A stretch of 64,000 bases of DNA from contig CAMWPB010000011.1 of NCBI GenBank assembly GCA_947176065.1, positions 1 through 64,000 of the forward strand, in the 5' to 3' direction. Below are positions 16,184 through 25,198 of this stretch, piece by piece; positions within the stretch are counted from its first letter, which is position 1, and each line of letters opens with the position of its first letter. This DNA comes from an uncultured Lachnospiraceae bacterium (GTDB taxonomy: Bacteria; Bacillota; Clostridia; Lachnospirales; Lachnospiraceae). The notes under the pieces are model-generated. The model saw only the letters and a list, made by a program, of their open reading frames with translations, did no database searches and was not told where the DNA came from. The position numbers and the translations under genes were made by a program.

Positions 16184-17427
16184 ACCCGCATCCGTCTCGC
16201 CCATCCCCTGACGGCAGGCGGCAGACTCAAAATGCCGAGCAGAACCGGCACCCAGATCAACAGATAAGGCGACCAGATATAGTGCCCGAACAGATGAAAG
16301 GTATTGGTGCGGAAAATATCGGCGCCGCTCCCCACCAGAGGAAGCAGATCAAGAGCCTTCGCCAGCCGGACAGGCACATTGTTATGTATGGCCGTCGGCA
16401 CAAATACCACCGCCAGACTCAAAAGGAGCGCCAGCACATGATTCTTACAGCAGGCCGAGAACAGCATAACTACTCCTGCAAATCCCACCGCACCGAGCAT
16501 CGTAAAGGCAAACTCATAAATTTCCGCCTGCAGCATGTTCATTGGTGCAATCGCAATCATTTTAATTGTCTGGACGGGCATATCCCACCCTTCCGTCCCC
16601 AGATAAACGAGCTGCAGCACGACCGTCCCAACAGCCACAACCGCAAAAAGCTCCAGCGCAAAGGACAGCCCCGTGAGAATTTTGGCAACCGCAAGTTTCC
16701 TCCATCCGTTCTTCGCCGTCAGAATCAATGGACTTGTATTGTCATGCCATTCCCCTGCAAACAAGCCGGAAAGGACAATGGCGAGAAACAGCGCTATGAC
16801 AATTCCCAATCCGGATACCAGATTACCCAAAACATTCGACCACCCTTCCACCCATTTCCACGAAAAAGGCTCCTGCACCTTTTCATTGATCTGTAAGAGA
16901 TATTCCCTCTCCCCGCCTGTCTGTCCGCTTACGTCAAGAAAGGTATGAAGTGCCTTTTCCCTTCTCTCATAAAGCCCGGTGAGCTTGTCGGGATCCACAT
17001 AACAGCTCATGATCATAACGTAGCGCATTTCTTCCTGTTCCAATTCCGGATAGAGTGTTCTGAGCATACTGTTCACTGTCTCCCATCCCGCATTCTGGTA
17101 TGTTTGAAGGGTTTCTCTATTCTCCGATCCCTGCGTTTCCTTTTCTTTCTTAAGCGCTGCAGTAAGACACTGATAATCTCTGACCCATTCCTGCAATGTC
17201 TCGTCTGTCAGTTCCCCATATTTTGAAAAATAAGCCTGGCATTTTCTTATATTTTCATATCCGTCGAAGTTTCTGCCGTCCATATTGTCTTTCCTGCTTC
17301 CGAAAGTGCCCCATTGATACATCAGAAAGCTCCCGAATACCACGCAGTAAACAAAGCATAGCAGGACACAAATTCTGGTCGTATTTTTTCTCCATAATTT
17401 TTTATGTTCCAGTCTGAATAATTCCAT
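16180..17427 (-). CDS. ABC transporter permease (ABC-2-like)
   Basis: This 415-residue protein has one N-terminal membrane helix after a basic start (MELFRLEHKKLWRKNTTR), a long extracellular region (residues about 45-205), and five or six further helices. The topology and the ATPase encoded just upstream identify it as the membrane subunit of that exporter. AGAAAGGG precedes ATG 17427. The last codons abut the convergent apbE stop. The substrate is unknown; related sigma-linked exporters often deal with antimicrobial peptides or lipids, but nothing here proves that. Confidence 0.82.
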   Translation of the reverse strand: MELFRLEHKKLWRKNTTRICVLLCFVYCVVFGSFLMYQWGTFGSRKDNMDGRNFDGYENIRKCQAYFSKYGELTDETLQEWVRDYQCLTAALKKEKETQGSENRETLQTYQNAGWETVNSMLRTLYPELEQEEMRYVMIMSCYVDPDKLTGLYERREKALHTFLDVSGQTGGEREYLLQINEKVQEPFSWKWVEGWSNVLGNLVSGLGIVIALFLAIVLSGLFAGEWHDNTSPLILTAKNGWRKLAVAKILTGLSFALELFAVVAVGTVVLQLVYLGTEGWDMPVQTIKMIAIAPMNMLQAEIYEFAFTMLGAVGFAGVVMLFSACCKNHVLALLLSLAVVFVPTAIHNNVPVRLAKALDLLPLVGSGADIFRTNTFHLFGHYIWSPYLLIWVPVLLGILSLPPAVRGWARRMRV

Positions 17428-17468
17428 TCTTAATCTTTCCCTTTCTTCCGGCTCTCGCCTTATACTTA

Positions 17469-17500
17469 CGAATGAGCAGGCTCGAAATGCTGCTCATTCG
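17469..17500 (-). promoter_or_regulatory. Intercistronic hairpin between ABC ATPase and permease
   Basis: An 11-bp perfect stem CGAATGAGCAG / CTGCTCATTCG overlaps the ATPase stop codon and precedes the permease. There is no T run, so it is more likely an mRNA processing or attenuation structure than a terminator. Confidence 0.6.
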
Positions 17501-18354
17501 CGGAAACTTTGCAGATATAAGTCCTCCAGAGTCGCCTCACAGCAGACCGCCGCCTCCGCCGGCCTGTTATCCGACAAGATGCGCAGAATAACCTGCTCCC
17601 CCTCATGCCGCAGGTTGGCGACCGCCACTTTTTCCTGCCACCGTGCCGCCTCCGCAGGAGACACGGCCAGCTCCCAGACCTTCCCCGCCGCTTGCTTCGT
17701 CAGTTCCGAAACCGTGCCCCGGGACACCAGCTTTCCCTTCCGCATCAGCAATACCTCATCCGCAATGGCCTCGATATCCGACACGATATGAGTGGATAAA
17801 ATGACTATCCTGTCATTTGCATAGTCGGAGATCAGATTGCGGAAACGCACCCTCTCTTTTGGGTCAAGCCCGGCAGTGGGCTCGTCCAAAATCAGAATTT
17901 GGGGATGGTTCAGGAGCGCCTGTGCAATCCCCACTCTCTGTTTCATACCTCCCGAAAAAGTCCTGAGCTTTTTTGTCTCCACGCTTCCTAAATCCACGAC
18001 CTCCAGCAGCTCCTTTACCCGCTTCTTTGCCTGATCCCGCGGAATGCCCTTTAGCGCGGCCATATACAGCAGAAACTCCCTGGCTGAATAATTCGGATAA
18101 TAGCCGAAATCCTGCGGCAGATATCCCAGCAAATCCCGGTAATCGGCGCCCATGGCACTCACCTCTCTGCCATCCAGAAACACCTCCCCGGAGGTGGGCT
18201 CCAAAATGGCGCACAGCATACGCATAAGCGTCGTCTTTCCCGCACCGTTCTCTCCGAGAAGCCCGTACATACCCGGTTTCAAAATCGTGCTGACACAGTC
18301 CACTGCTATTTTCCGGCCGTAATGTTTCGTCAAACGATCAATCGATAATTCCAT
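17494..18354 (-). CDS. ABC transporter ATP-binding protein
   Basis: This 286-residue ATPase has Walker A GENGAGKTT, signature FSGGMKQR, Walker B ILILDEPTAGLDP and the switch His in STHIVSD. The C-terminal 70 residues form the extra domain common in ABC-2 type exporters. The start ATG 18354 lies inside the end of the upstream membrane-protein gene (17-base overlap), so translation is coupled. It works with the permease downstream. Confidence 0.95.
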   Translation of the reverse strand: MELSIDRLTKHYGRKIAVDCVSTILKPGMYGLLGENGAGKTTLMRMLCAILEPTSGEVFLDGREVSAMGADYRDLLGYLPQDFGYYPNYSAREFLLYMAALKGIPRDQAKKRVKELLEVVDLGSVETKKLRTFSGGMKQRVGIAQALLNHPQILILDEPTAGLDPKERVRFRNLISDYANDRIVILSTHIVSDIEAIADEVLLMRKGKLVSRGTVSELTKQAAGKVWELAVSPAEAARWQEKVAVANLRHEGEQVILRILSDNRPAEAAVCCEATLEDLYLQSFRE

Positions 18355-19105
18355 AAGGTTTTCCCTCCCTTTTCATCTCCCCTATCAAACAGAGTTCTTT
18401 TCCGAAAAATGCCGCAAAGATGACAAACAAAACAATCCAGATCCCTGCCGCGGATGTTTCGTACAGCCAGGGCAGCGCTTTCGCCGATATTCCCCATCCC
18501 ACACAGGAGCCTGCCATGACCACTGTCCAGACAGATATCCTTTCCTTCCGCCGCAGTCTGATCAGCCGCAGTATAGCGGACATGCAGACCAGATACGGCA
18601 CCAGACCGTACAAAATCATCTGTCCCATATTTTCACGGGAATTTTGCAGACGCATGACCAGACACAAAAGTACGGTGATGCATATCAGATTTGCCGCTCC
18701 TGCGAGTATTAGCTTGGCAAGTATGATTTCAACCCCCGACGCCCTTGTGACTGCCTCCATCTCTCCCATTTTGTAAAACTGGCTGCGTAACAGCACCGGT
18801 ATGACGGCCAACGCAAACAGCGACGTAAAGACCGAAATGTAATGTGATACATTTTCCATGAATCCGGCCTGCAGACAAACCACAAACAACACCCCCGCCT
18901 GCAGGCCGAAGATGGCCGGTCCCTCAAACCGCAAAACATCCGACAGGAACTGCCAGAATCCAGTTCTCTCCTCTTCCTCGTATTCACTCTGCCTGCGCAC
19001 GATCTCTATGCACCCGGCAGCAATCTCCTCCATTTTGCGCGGACTTCCCTTCTCCCCCTGACGCAAAGAGCTTTCCAGATATTCCTCTATTCTTCTATTT
19101 TTCAT
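18338..19105 (-). CDS. Membrane protein of the sigma/ABC operon
   Basis: This is about 255 residues from ATG 19105 (GGAG seven bases upstream, inside the sigma gene; a TTG at 19111 is also possible). It has a cytoplasmic N-terminal region of about 65 residues, basic then acidic, followed by about six membrane helices. I do not recognise the family. Its position directly after an ECF sigma gene, overlapping it, makes it the likely membrane-bound regulator (anti-sigma-like) or a second permease. No zinc-finger anti-sigma motif (HxxxCxxC) is present. Confidence 0.75.
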   Translation of the reverse strand: MKNRRIEEYLESSLRQGEKGSPRKMEEIAAGCIEIVRRQSEYEEEERTGFWQFLSDVLRFEGPAIFGLQAGVLFVVCLQAGFMENVSHYISVFTSLFALAVIPVLLRSQFYKMGEMEAVTRASGVEIILAKLILAGAANLICITVLLCLVMRLQNSRENMGQMILYGLVPYLVCMSAILRLIRLRRKERISVWTVVMAGSCVGWGISAKALPWLYETSAAGIWIVLFVIFAAFFGKELCLIGEMKREGKPYGIID

Positions 19106-19610
19106 CCCCAAACTCCTTTTTCATCAGCCGCAGCGCGTTCCTGACCCGGCTCTGCGCCGTCCGCATGCTGCATCCCATCACCTTTGCAATTTCCGAGAAC
19201 CCAAGTTCCTGACCGAAGCGGAGAATAACCGCCTCCCTCTGCTCCTCCGATAAAACGCTGAGCAGACGTCGGATTTCCTCTCTCTGTTCCACCTGTGCAA
19301 TATCATTCTGTTCACCTGCAATCGTCTCCGCATCCTCCAGAGAATAAAAGGGCTTTTTTCTGCTTTCATCAATACACAGACGATTGGCGATTGTGTACAA
19401 ATATGCTCTGAACTTTTTTCTGCCCTTGTATCTTGGCAGACTCCGAAACAACTTAAAAAAAGTTTCCTGCGCCAGATCTTCCGCCTGATCCGGAACAGCG
19501 CAATGCCAGCCGCAGTATCTCAGAATGGCGGCGTAATAGCGGTCAATCAGCTCTTTTGCCGCAGCCTCGTCCCCGCCTTTGATTTTTTCAATCAATTCAT
19601 CGTCGCTCAC
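19095..19610 (-). CDS. ECF-type RNA polymerase sigma factor
   Basis: The likely start is GTG 19610, which follows AAGGAGG at ideal spacing, giving 171 residues; the longer frame from 19664 reads through that site. Region 2 includes DQAEDLAQETFFKLFRSLPRYKG and AYLYTIANRLCIDE. Region 4 includes SEEQREAVILRFGQELGFSEIAKVMGCS, a helix-turn-helix. The two regions and small size define the extracytoplasmic-function class. It heads an operon with a membrane protein, an ABC ATPase and a permease, suggesting envelope stress or toxin sensing. Twin direct repeats sit upstream. Confidence 0.9.
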   Translation of the reverse strand: MSDDELIEKIKGGDEAAAKELIDRYYAAILRYCGWHCAVPDQAEDLAQETFFKLFRSLPRYKGRKKFRAYLYTIANRLCIDESRKKPFYSLEDAETIAGEQNDIAQVEQREEIRRLLSVLSEEQREAVILRFGQELGFSEIAKVMGCSMRTAQSRVRNALRLMKKEFGDEK

Positions 19611-19643
19611 ATTTGACCGCCTCCTTCTCCTAGGATGCATCCC

Positions 19644-19679
19644 TGCGTCTGTATAGCATTTCACAGATGCGTCTGTATA
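19644..19679 (-). promoter_or_regulatory. Twin direct repeat upstream of the ECF sigma gene
   Basis: The 12-mer TATACAGACGCA (minus strand) occurs at 19668-19679 and again at 19644-19655, exactly 24 bases apart, or about two helical turns, just upstream of the sigma gene. This fits a dimeric activator/repressor site or tandem promoter elements. Confidence 0.6.
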
Positions 19680-19738
19680 TAATAACGGAGCAAACTCTCT
19701 AAAGGATCAAATCTATTATAAAAATTTAAAATAAAAAA

Positions 19739-19768
19739 TACCCGTCACAGCGCAGGCCGCTTCGGGTA
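19739..19768 (-). terminator. Terminator after the first methyltransferase gene
   Basis: On the minus strand TACCCG/CGGGTA encloses AGCG/CGCT, followed by TTTTTTATTTT. It lies 17 bases past the stop at 19785. Confidence 0.88.
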
Positions 19769-19784
19769 AGATATGCTAATGAAT

Positions 19785-20558
19785 TTATTCAGATAATTTT
19801 CTTGCCTTAAAACACATGGAAATCGGACACATTCTGGCTTTTCTTGCCTTTGTACTCATATCCTCCAAATTCTCCATCGTCTCCCGATCATTCTGCTCCA
19901 CCATCCGCTCAATGACAAACCCGGCATCTGCCAGCGCGTTGATGTATGTTGAAACTTTTCGGTTGCATAAAATGATTTCACTGTCGTGGACAGGCATCTT
20001 AAAACAGGACTCATCAAAATAGCTTCTTGTTAAAATGATCTGATCGTCTTCAATCACATCCCGTTTTTCGCAGGACCATGCCACACAGTAATTTAACGGG
20101 TGATGCCAGCTGAAAATAAAAGTTCCGTCCTTTTTCAGATAAGAAGCTATCTTTTGAAATGTTCCCGGCAAGTCCGTTGTCCACCCTACTCCATATATGG
20201 AATATACATAGTCAAAATAGTCCATCGGAATATCTGTCTTTTCCTCCATGGACGCACACAACAGCTTTGCCTGATAACCGTTTTGCTTTAAATATTCCCC
20301 GGCATGATCAAGCTGCTTTTGCGACAAATCCAATCCCCAAAGTTCCGCCGCCTTTCTGTCTCCCAGATATTTCAGGGAATGGCCGCTTCCGCAGCATATT
20401 TCCAGCACTTTTTTTCCTGCCACATCTTTAAAAAAACATAACTCGTCCTCGGTGACAAACTTCACCCCATATTCCGGCAGGGAAGTGGTGCCAAACCAAA
20501 AGTCAGCGTGTTCATTCCAATATCTTTTATTGTTTTCAATGATATTATCACTGTTCAT
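19785..20558 (-). CDS. SAM-dependent methyltransferase, class I
   Basis: This is 257 residues from ATG 20558 (AGGGGG seven bases upstream; the frame extends to 20585). The Rossmann SAM-binding motif I is VLEICCGSGHSLKYL and motif II region WGLDLSQKQLDHA. The Methyltransf_11-like core is followed by FSWHHPLNY and a C-terminal RKVSTYINALADAGFVIE element. It is soluble and cytosolic. The substrate is unknown. It is the last gene of an accessory-looking run that includes two other, mutually related methyltransferases. Confidence 0.87.
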   Translation of the reverse strand: MNSDNIIENNKRYWNEHADFWFGTTSLPEYGVKFVTEDELCFFKDVAGKKVLEICCGSGHSLKYLGDRKAAELWGLDLSQKQLDHAGEYLKQNGYQAKLLCASMEEKTDIPMDYFDYVYSIYGVGWTTDLPGTFQKIASYLKKDGTFIFSWHHPLNYCVAWSCEKRDVIEDDQIILTRSYFDESCFKMPVHDSEIILCNRKVSTYINALADAGFVIERMVEQNDRETMENLEDMSTKARKARMCPISMCFKARKLSE

Positions 20559-20627
20559 CCATATTCCCCCTGTCTGCTGACACACTTGCCTAAAAAATTT
20601 ACTGTTTTCTTTCCATACACCTGCTTG

Positions 20628-21410
20628 TTAGGGTTTTCTCGCAAGCTGCAAATCAATCGTGTCATATATGGTGATCTGTCCCCCAAACCGGTTAATGACC
20701 TGCTCAATTTCCGAAAAGAACACCTTTCTTGTCTCTTCCTCAATCACCATATGGTCAGAATAAGTACCCAGAAGCGCGGTATATTCCTTCGCCGTAAAGC
20801 TGCGCGTCCTGTGATAGAGTTTATAGCAGATATCCGTAAATCCGTACTTTCGCGCGATCTCAGCCCTACTCCCGGCCTCCTTTTCACCGTACTCGCTGCC
20901 TTCCGTGGAATTTGGCATATACACGTCATATATTTTTTGCAACGCCTGATGCAGTTCCTCCCTGCCCTTGTCCTTGTAGGGGTGGTTCGCAAAGCGCGCA
21001 AATACGCCGCCGCTTTTCAGCAGATCAAACACTTTCGGATATCCCGTTTCCTCCGGCACCCAATGAAAGGCGGATGCCGAATAAATCAGGTCATAGGAAT
21101 TGCTCTCCCCGGTAAAGTCCTCAAATTTCGATGTCACCACCGAAAATCCCGGGTATTCCCGAAACTTCTGACGGCACAGCTTTGAAAAATTCTTTCCGTA
21201 TTCTACGGCAGTCACATTACACCCGGTTTTCAAAATCGGAAGTGTCGCCTGCCCGCCGCCGATTCCCACCTCCAGGGCATGACTCGTCTGGTCAATACTC
21301 CTGTACCGAAAAATATCTTCATATAATTCCGGTACATATTCCGGCCGCATTTTTTCATACTGTTTGGCCACCGTATCAAAGGTCCATTCCAATCCCTCAG
21401 TAATCGGCAT
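20628..21410 (-). CDS. SAM-dependent methyltransferase, paralogue of the gene at 25228
   Basis: This is 260 residues from ATG 21410, preceded by GGAGGAGG; the frame open to 21512 is not needed. It begins TFDTVAKQYEKMRPEYVPELY, and SAM motif I is ALEVGIGGGQATLP, then SYDLIYSASAFHWVPEE. This is the family of small-molecule methyltransferases that start with FD..A..YD..RP.Y. It is clearly related along its length to 25228-25983, so an old duplication is likely. Substrate unknown. Confidence 0.87.
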   Translation of the reverse strand: MPITEGLEWTFDTVAKQYEKMRPEYVPELYEDIFRYRSIDQTSHALEVGIGGGQATLPILKTGCNVTAVEYGKNFSKLCRQKFREYPGFSVVTSKFEDFTGESNSYDLIYSASAFHWVPEETGYPKVFDLLKSGGVFARFANHPYKDKGREELHQALQKIYDVYMPNSTEGSEYGEKEAGSRAEIARKYGFTDICYKLYHRTRSFTAKEYTALLGTYSDHMVIEEETRKVFFSEIEQVINRFGGQITIYDTIDLQLARKP

Positions 21411-21468
21411 AAAGTTTCCTCCTCCCTGTCTCTTCCTATTTCGAATGTGGAATGAAACCGGCATCTGT

Positions 21469-22287
21469 CTAAAGATTGCCGTTATCCTCATCCTCCTCAA
21501 AAACAAGCGCAAGCACTTCCTCCATCTTCCACTTCTTAGCCGGAATAATGGCCGCCCGCTCTCCGATCACTTCCTCGATGATGCGAAGTTCCAGACTCTG
21601 CCTGTGCCTTAAATGCGCAATCAAATCAGAAAACCCCTGACATCCGTGCTGTCTGCCGTAAGGAGACTGTATCAGAAATTTCATCATCAGAGAATACCAC
21701 ATATCATTCCCCTGATCATCGCATCTCTCCTTTTTAATGATATCGATTGTTTCCTCCACCTGATCGCTGTACAGATACAGCATCCGGAAATTTTCTTTTT
21801 CGATTTCCTCATACAGTCTCCGGTAAAAAGCCAGAATTTCCTCGTCACTTTTCAAATGGAACAGCATCAAATCCTCCACGATGTTCTGGAAAAAGGAGGC
21901 TTCAAACAGATAGCCGGTACCCGAAAAATTCCAGTATCTGGAACAGATGATTTTCTCCAGCTCCTGCATGGATTTTCGCCCGCTATAAATCTCATATTTC
22001 TCCGCTTCCTTGTGAAAGCCGGGAATATCCGTGAGGATTTTGGTGTAGGTCACAATAAAATGACTGCCCTCGCGGAAGGTATTCCGTCTGATCTCCTCCC
22101 TGATCGAATCATAACGGCATTCAAACTGACGATACTCCTCCTCCGTCATCCAGGTGCACCATGCAAGCTCAACCGGCGAATAATCACCCTCCCTGCACAC
22201 ATGCAGCGCGGGAATCTGTTCGGCAATCCGATTCAACAATGTGGATTTTCCCATGCCCTGAATGCCTTCTATCCAAATATTTTTCAT
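21469..22287 (-). CDS. P-loop protein, nucleoside/nucleotide-kinase-like
   Basis: This is 272 residues from ATG 22287 (AGAGAGGAAAATCT upstream). It starts MKNIWIEGIQGMGKSTLLNR, a Walker A P-loop at the extreme N-terminus, as in deoxynucleoside and thymidylate kinases. A later FEASFFQN segment could form the acceptor site. The rest is helical and charged. No full family assignment can be made by eye; a small-molecule kinase is the best inference. It lies between the YdcF-like gene and a methyltransferase, same strand. Confidence 0.75.
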   Translation of the reverse strand: MKNIWIEGIQGMGKSTLLNRIAEQIPALHVCREGDYSPVELAWCTWMTEEEYRQFECRYDSIREEIRRNTFREGSHFIVTYTKILTDIPGFHKEAEKYEIYSGRKSMQELEKIICSRYWNFSGTGYLFEASFFQNIVEDLMLFHLKSDEEILAFYRRLYEEIEKENFRMLYLYSDQVEETIDIIKKERCDDQGNDMWYSLMMKFLIQSPYGRQHGCQGFSDLIAHLRHRQSLELRIIEEVIGERAAIIPAKKWKMEEVLALVFEEDEDNGNL

Positions 22288-22368
22288 AGATTTTCCTCTC
22301 TTGAAAACACGCTGCCCGAATCCTGTAATTCTTATATCCATCCACAAAAGCACCGCCGTCTTTCCGGC

Positions 22369-23160
22369 TTATCTGGAGGCATATAGAGGATTTGCCCTGC
22401 GAATATTTCCACCGTATATTTCTCTTAATTCCTCAAAAGCAGTCCGCACTTCCCCCGGAATATCCACATGAGCTATAAAATCTTTTCCCTTCGGACCGTA
22501 CCCTTCTGCGTCATCCGTAAGTCTTGGGATTTCTCCCATCAGTAAATTCACATACCTGTCCATATCCCACATGCCATGGATATTCCCGAAGTAGGCCAAC
22601 TGACCGTTCTTGACAATGACTTCGGCTTTGTAGGCCGCAAAATTGATAATCGACACATCATCCGGGATATACTTGCGAAGTCCGGCATCCATTCTTCGCT
22701 GCATAGTGGCATCCTGACACAGGATGATACTCCGAAACACAATCCCATAATATTTCAGCAAATCAAGCAGATAGGTGATATTATTCCCGCAATTTGTGGA
22801 CTGGGTTTCCAGATAATCCGCTTTTAAACCATATACGGCTTCCAAGTATCTGTTGAATATCTCTGCTTCCGGCAGTCCGTCCGTTATGATTGATGGACAC
22901 TCTTCCTGTACCTTCTGACGAAGCGCGTCAGTCGTATGCCCAGCGCCTCCTACTATCACATATTTTTCTGCGATTCCGTTTTTCATGGCGTCTGCAAGAA
23001 CATCGCCGCCGCTTACGATACTGCCGCCAAACAGAACCATCACATCTGTCCGTTTCCATCCGTATTGATCCTGTAAGTGATCGGCAGTAAGCGTCTCAAT
23101 ATCCCTCTTACCACAAAAGCGTCCTAATATATTTAAATTTTTAGCTGTCTGTTCTATCAT
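22369..23160 (-). CDS. YdcF-like DUF218 protein
   Basis: This 263-residue cytosolic protein has a Rossmann-like DUF218 core. VMVLFGGSIVSGGDVLADAM is followed by KYVIVGGAGHTTDALRQKV, then LETQSTNCGNNITYLLDLL and SIILCQDATMQRRMDAG. Length and lack of a signal peptide match E. coli YdcF, which binds SAM, rather than the membrane-bound SanA/ElyC branch. The in vivo role of YdcF is not established. It is first in a short same-strand series. Confidence 0.82.
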   Translation of the reverse strand: MIEQTAKNLNILGRFCGKRDIETLTADHLQDQYGWKRTDVMVLFGGSIVSGGDVLADAMKNGIAEKYVIVGGAGHTTDALRQKVQEECPSIITDGLPEAEIFNRYLEAVYGLKADYLETQSTNCGNNITYLLDLLKYYGIVFRSIILCQDATMQRRMDAGLRKYIPDDVSIINFAAYKAEVIVKNGQLAYFGNIHGMWDMDRYVNLLMGEIPRLTDDAEGYGPKGKDFIAHVDIPGEVRTAFEELREIYGGNIRRANPLYASR

Positions 23161-23221
23161 GCGCCTGCATCTCCTGACATATTTTACAGATAATTATAGC
23201 ACGCCCACGACACAAGAAAAA

Positions 23222-23239
23222 GAGAGAACGCATTCTCTC
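23222..23239 (-). terminator. Terminator after the RNHCP gene
   Basis: GAGAGAA / TTCTCTC with a 4-base loop is followed on the minus strand by TTTTTCTT, between the RNHCP stop and the YdcF-like gene. Confidence 0.8.
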
Positions 23240-23260
23240 CTTTTCTGCAATCATTGACAT

Positions 23261-23686
23261 TCAGGACATACTTCCCGCTCCGCCCATCAGTCTCGTCATC
23301 TCTTCAATCCGCTCAATCGGAAACGGCGATGATGTAAGCGGTTTCATGGCAATGGACATCAGTTTCATGGGATTATCGTCCGCCGCGATCCGGTTGGAGC
23401 TCATCTGTCCGCACTGGCGGCAGCGGTGTATGATCGCCCATTCTCCGTTTTTCCTGACCCAGACTGCCACAGGCTCCATATAGCCGCCGCAGTCAGATGC
23501 ACGGTCTCCCGGTTCTATGTCCACATGTAAACTGGTCAGGCAATTGGGGCAGTGATTTCTGTGCTTACTGCCCGCACCGTCCGGCACTACCTGACGTCCG
23601 CAGACTTTACACACAAAAATTTCCCCGCATGCATGGTTTTTGTAATATCCTTTTTCAAATGTCTTTCTTTTATTTTCCCTATTCAA
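23261..23686 (-). CDS. RNHCP-domain zinc-ribbon protein
   Basis: This 141-residue protein has the core FVCKVCGRQV ... SKHRNHCPNCLTSLHVD ... IIHRCRQCGQMSSNRIAADDNP, the RNHCP domain. Two CxxC pairs plus CxxC later suggest a zinc ribbon. The start is TTG at 23686, positioned after AGGAGGAAATAAAA, a rare start codon decided by the ribosome site. It is co-transcribed with the CD3324-family gene just upstream. The biochemical role of RNHCP is not known; RNA or DNA binding is inferred from the ribbon. Confidence 0.88.
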   Translation of the reverse strand: MNRENKRKTFEKGYYKNHACGEIFVCKVCGRQVVPDGAGSKHRNHCPNCLTSLHVDIEPGDRASDCGGYMEPVAVWVRKNGEWAIIHRCRQCGQMSSNRIAADDNPMKLMSIAMKPLTSSPFPIERIEEMTRLMGGAGSMS

Positions 23687-23698
23687 TTTTATTTCCTC

Positions 23699-23998
23699 CT
23701 ATTCCATTCCACATTGCTCCATAGGAGGTCTTATCTGCATTTCCCTGAGAATCCTCTGTATGCTCTTTTGTGTCAGATAATACTGCAGCGCCAGTTCCTT
23801 CGTTGAAACGCCTTTCTGGTACTGCTCAAAAATCTGCTCGTTTCTGATCCGCAGTTTCTCGTTCACACCCGTGGACGAACCCCACCTTTTTCTGCACTCT
23901 TTTTTCTTAGGCACATAGAGGATTTCACCGCTCACATACGTCTGCAGGATCTCAAGAATATTTTCCGGCAGAATTTCATCCGCCCGTCTATAGCTCAT
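23699..23998 (-). CDS. CD3324-family protein (Mor-like DNA-binding)
   Basis: This 99-residue protein starts MSYRRADEILPENILEILQT and continues with LYVPKKKECRKRWGSSTGVNEKLRIRN split as in the CD3324 family. A helix-turn-helix follows (VSTKELALQYYLTQKSIQRILREM). These small proteins resemble the Mor transcription activator. AGGAGGCAGCT precedes ATG 23998. The gap to the RNHCP gene is 12 bases, so they form a two-gene unit. Confidence 0.87.
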   Translation of the reverse strand: MSYRRADEILPENILEILQTYVSGEILYVPKKKECRKRWGSSTGVNEKLRIRNEQIFEQYQKGVSTKELALQYYLTQKSIQRILREMQIRPPMEQCGME

Positions 23999-24030
23999 AG
24001 CTGCCTCCTAATATATTTACTTTAGGAAAC

Positions 24031-24074
24031 GCAATGGCTATCACAATTTAAATTTGAAATGTCATAGCCATTGC
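24031..24074. repeat. Inverted repeat upstream of the CD3324-family gene
   Basis: GCAATGGCTAT (24031-24041) and ATAGCCATTGC (24064-24074) are perfect 11-bp arms with an AT-rich centre. The right arm itself can form ATAGC-CAT-TGCTAT-type alternatives. It may end the Rpn remnant's transcript or act as an operator; there is no T run. Confidence 0.6.
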
Positions 24075-24203
24075 TATGATACCGTGGTCTTCTTCATCAA
24101 ACGCTTCACTCCTTTTTATATGGAACTACTTCATTTTTTCATACGCTTTTATCTTACATGCCATTAGAAGAAATTACAACCTCATAAAAAGTTTTAAAAA
24201 TTT

Positions 24204-25054
24204 TTATTCCAGCAGTTCCTTCGCCGCCTGATAAGCCTCCACTGTCGTCCCAAGCCCCTTGCAGGCACTCTCCAAATCTACCTGAAAGCTCTCCATAGCG
24301 TTGTCTACGTTGGAAAGTAAAACGCGCGCAGTCTCCTTCTGTACCTGCTCCATACCTTTCCTAATTCCACGTTCCTCAGCCCAGTTTAATCGACGGTAGT
24401 AATCATCACGGGCCTCCGACTGCATCCTCGCCTTCTCATCTGCTGTCAGCTCTTTATAAGTGAATACACACTCTTTGATGGCCTCGTTCTTTTCCGCCAA
24501 CATCCGCATCTCCTCCCATGTCTCCGCTTTGAAAAGCCGCGCCCAGTAATATAGCTCTAGACTTATCTGTCCATCTGCCCCTTTTTCCAATTGATTTAAT
24601 TCTAACACACGTATTGACACTTTGTCACTATATTTATGTGCGGTATCCAAGTTATAAAAATAATATTCCAAATATAGTTTTTCCGGAAACCCCTGCGGCG
24701 TAAAATCAAGAATGCCAATATGTATTGTTTCCTTTGCCTCCAGATACTTTTCTCCCTTTTCTAACTGGTCAAACGCCCTGCATAGATAAGCCAACGATCT
24801 CTCCGGCCAGTTTCCCTCGTCAACAATCTGCATCTCAATATCCAAAATACGGCTGTCATTCAGTTCCAGCTTCAAATCCAGCATCATCATTTTATAAACA
24901 TAAAATCATTTGTCAGCGGATACTTCAATTTCCCTGTGGGAAGTTTCCCTTCATCCCTTCTCTCTGTTACATTATCGGTTTCTGCCTCTCTTTTCAACAC
25001 AATCCTCTCTTTCCAGAGGTTGATATATTCCGAACACGCAACAGTTTTCTCCAT
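24204..25054 (-). pseudogene. Broken Rpn-family (PD-(D/E)XK) nuclease gene
   Basis: The intact 3' part (24204-24890) encodes MLDLKLELNDSRILDIEMQI, RSLAYLCRAFDQLEKG and LYYWARLFKAETWEEMRMLA, typical of Rpn recombination-promoting nuclease/putative transposase proteins. The 5' part survives in another frame from ATG 25054: it ends LKYPLTNDFMFIK and then stops at the junction near 24889. Family members continue from NDFMFK for about 55-60 residues before the LDLK motif, so that middle segment is deleted and the frame shifted. The D and ExQ catalytic motifs remain in the 3' part, but no normal protein can be made. A promoter remains upstream. Confidence 0.8.
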
Positions 25055-25169
25055 ATCGGCAATACAAAAACCCCTTCTTTCGTTTTTAGTTACTCTCGGA
25101 ATCTCTGAGCGATACGCTCTTTATGATGCCCCTCGGGCAAAAGATAAAAAAGATGTTCCAAGTGATATC

Positions 25170-25198
25170 AGAATAACACATCCGTGGAGGCTGTGCAA
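25170..25198 (-). promoter_or_regulatory. Sigma-A promoter of the Rpn remnant
   Basis: Minus-strand TTGCAC, 17 bases and TATTCT lie about 115 bases before the old start at 25054. Confidence 0.55.
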
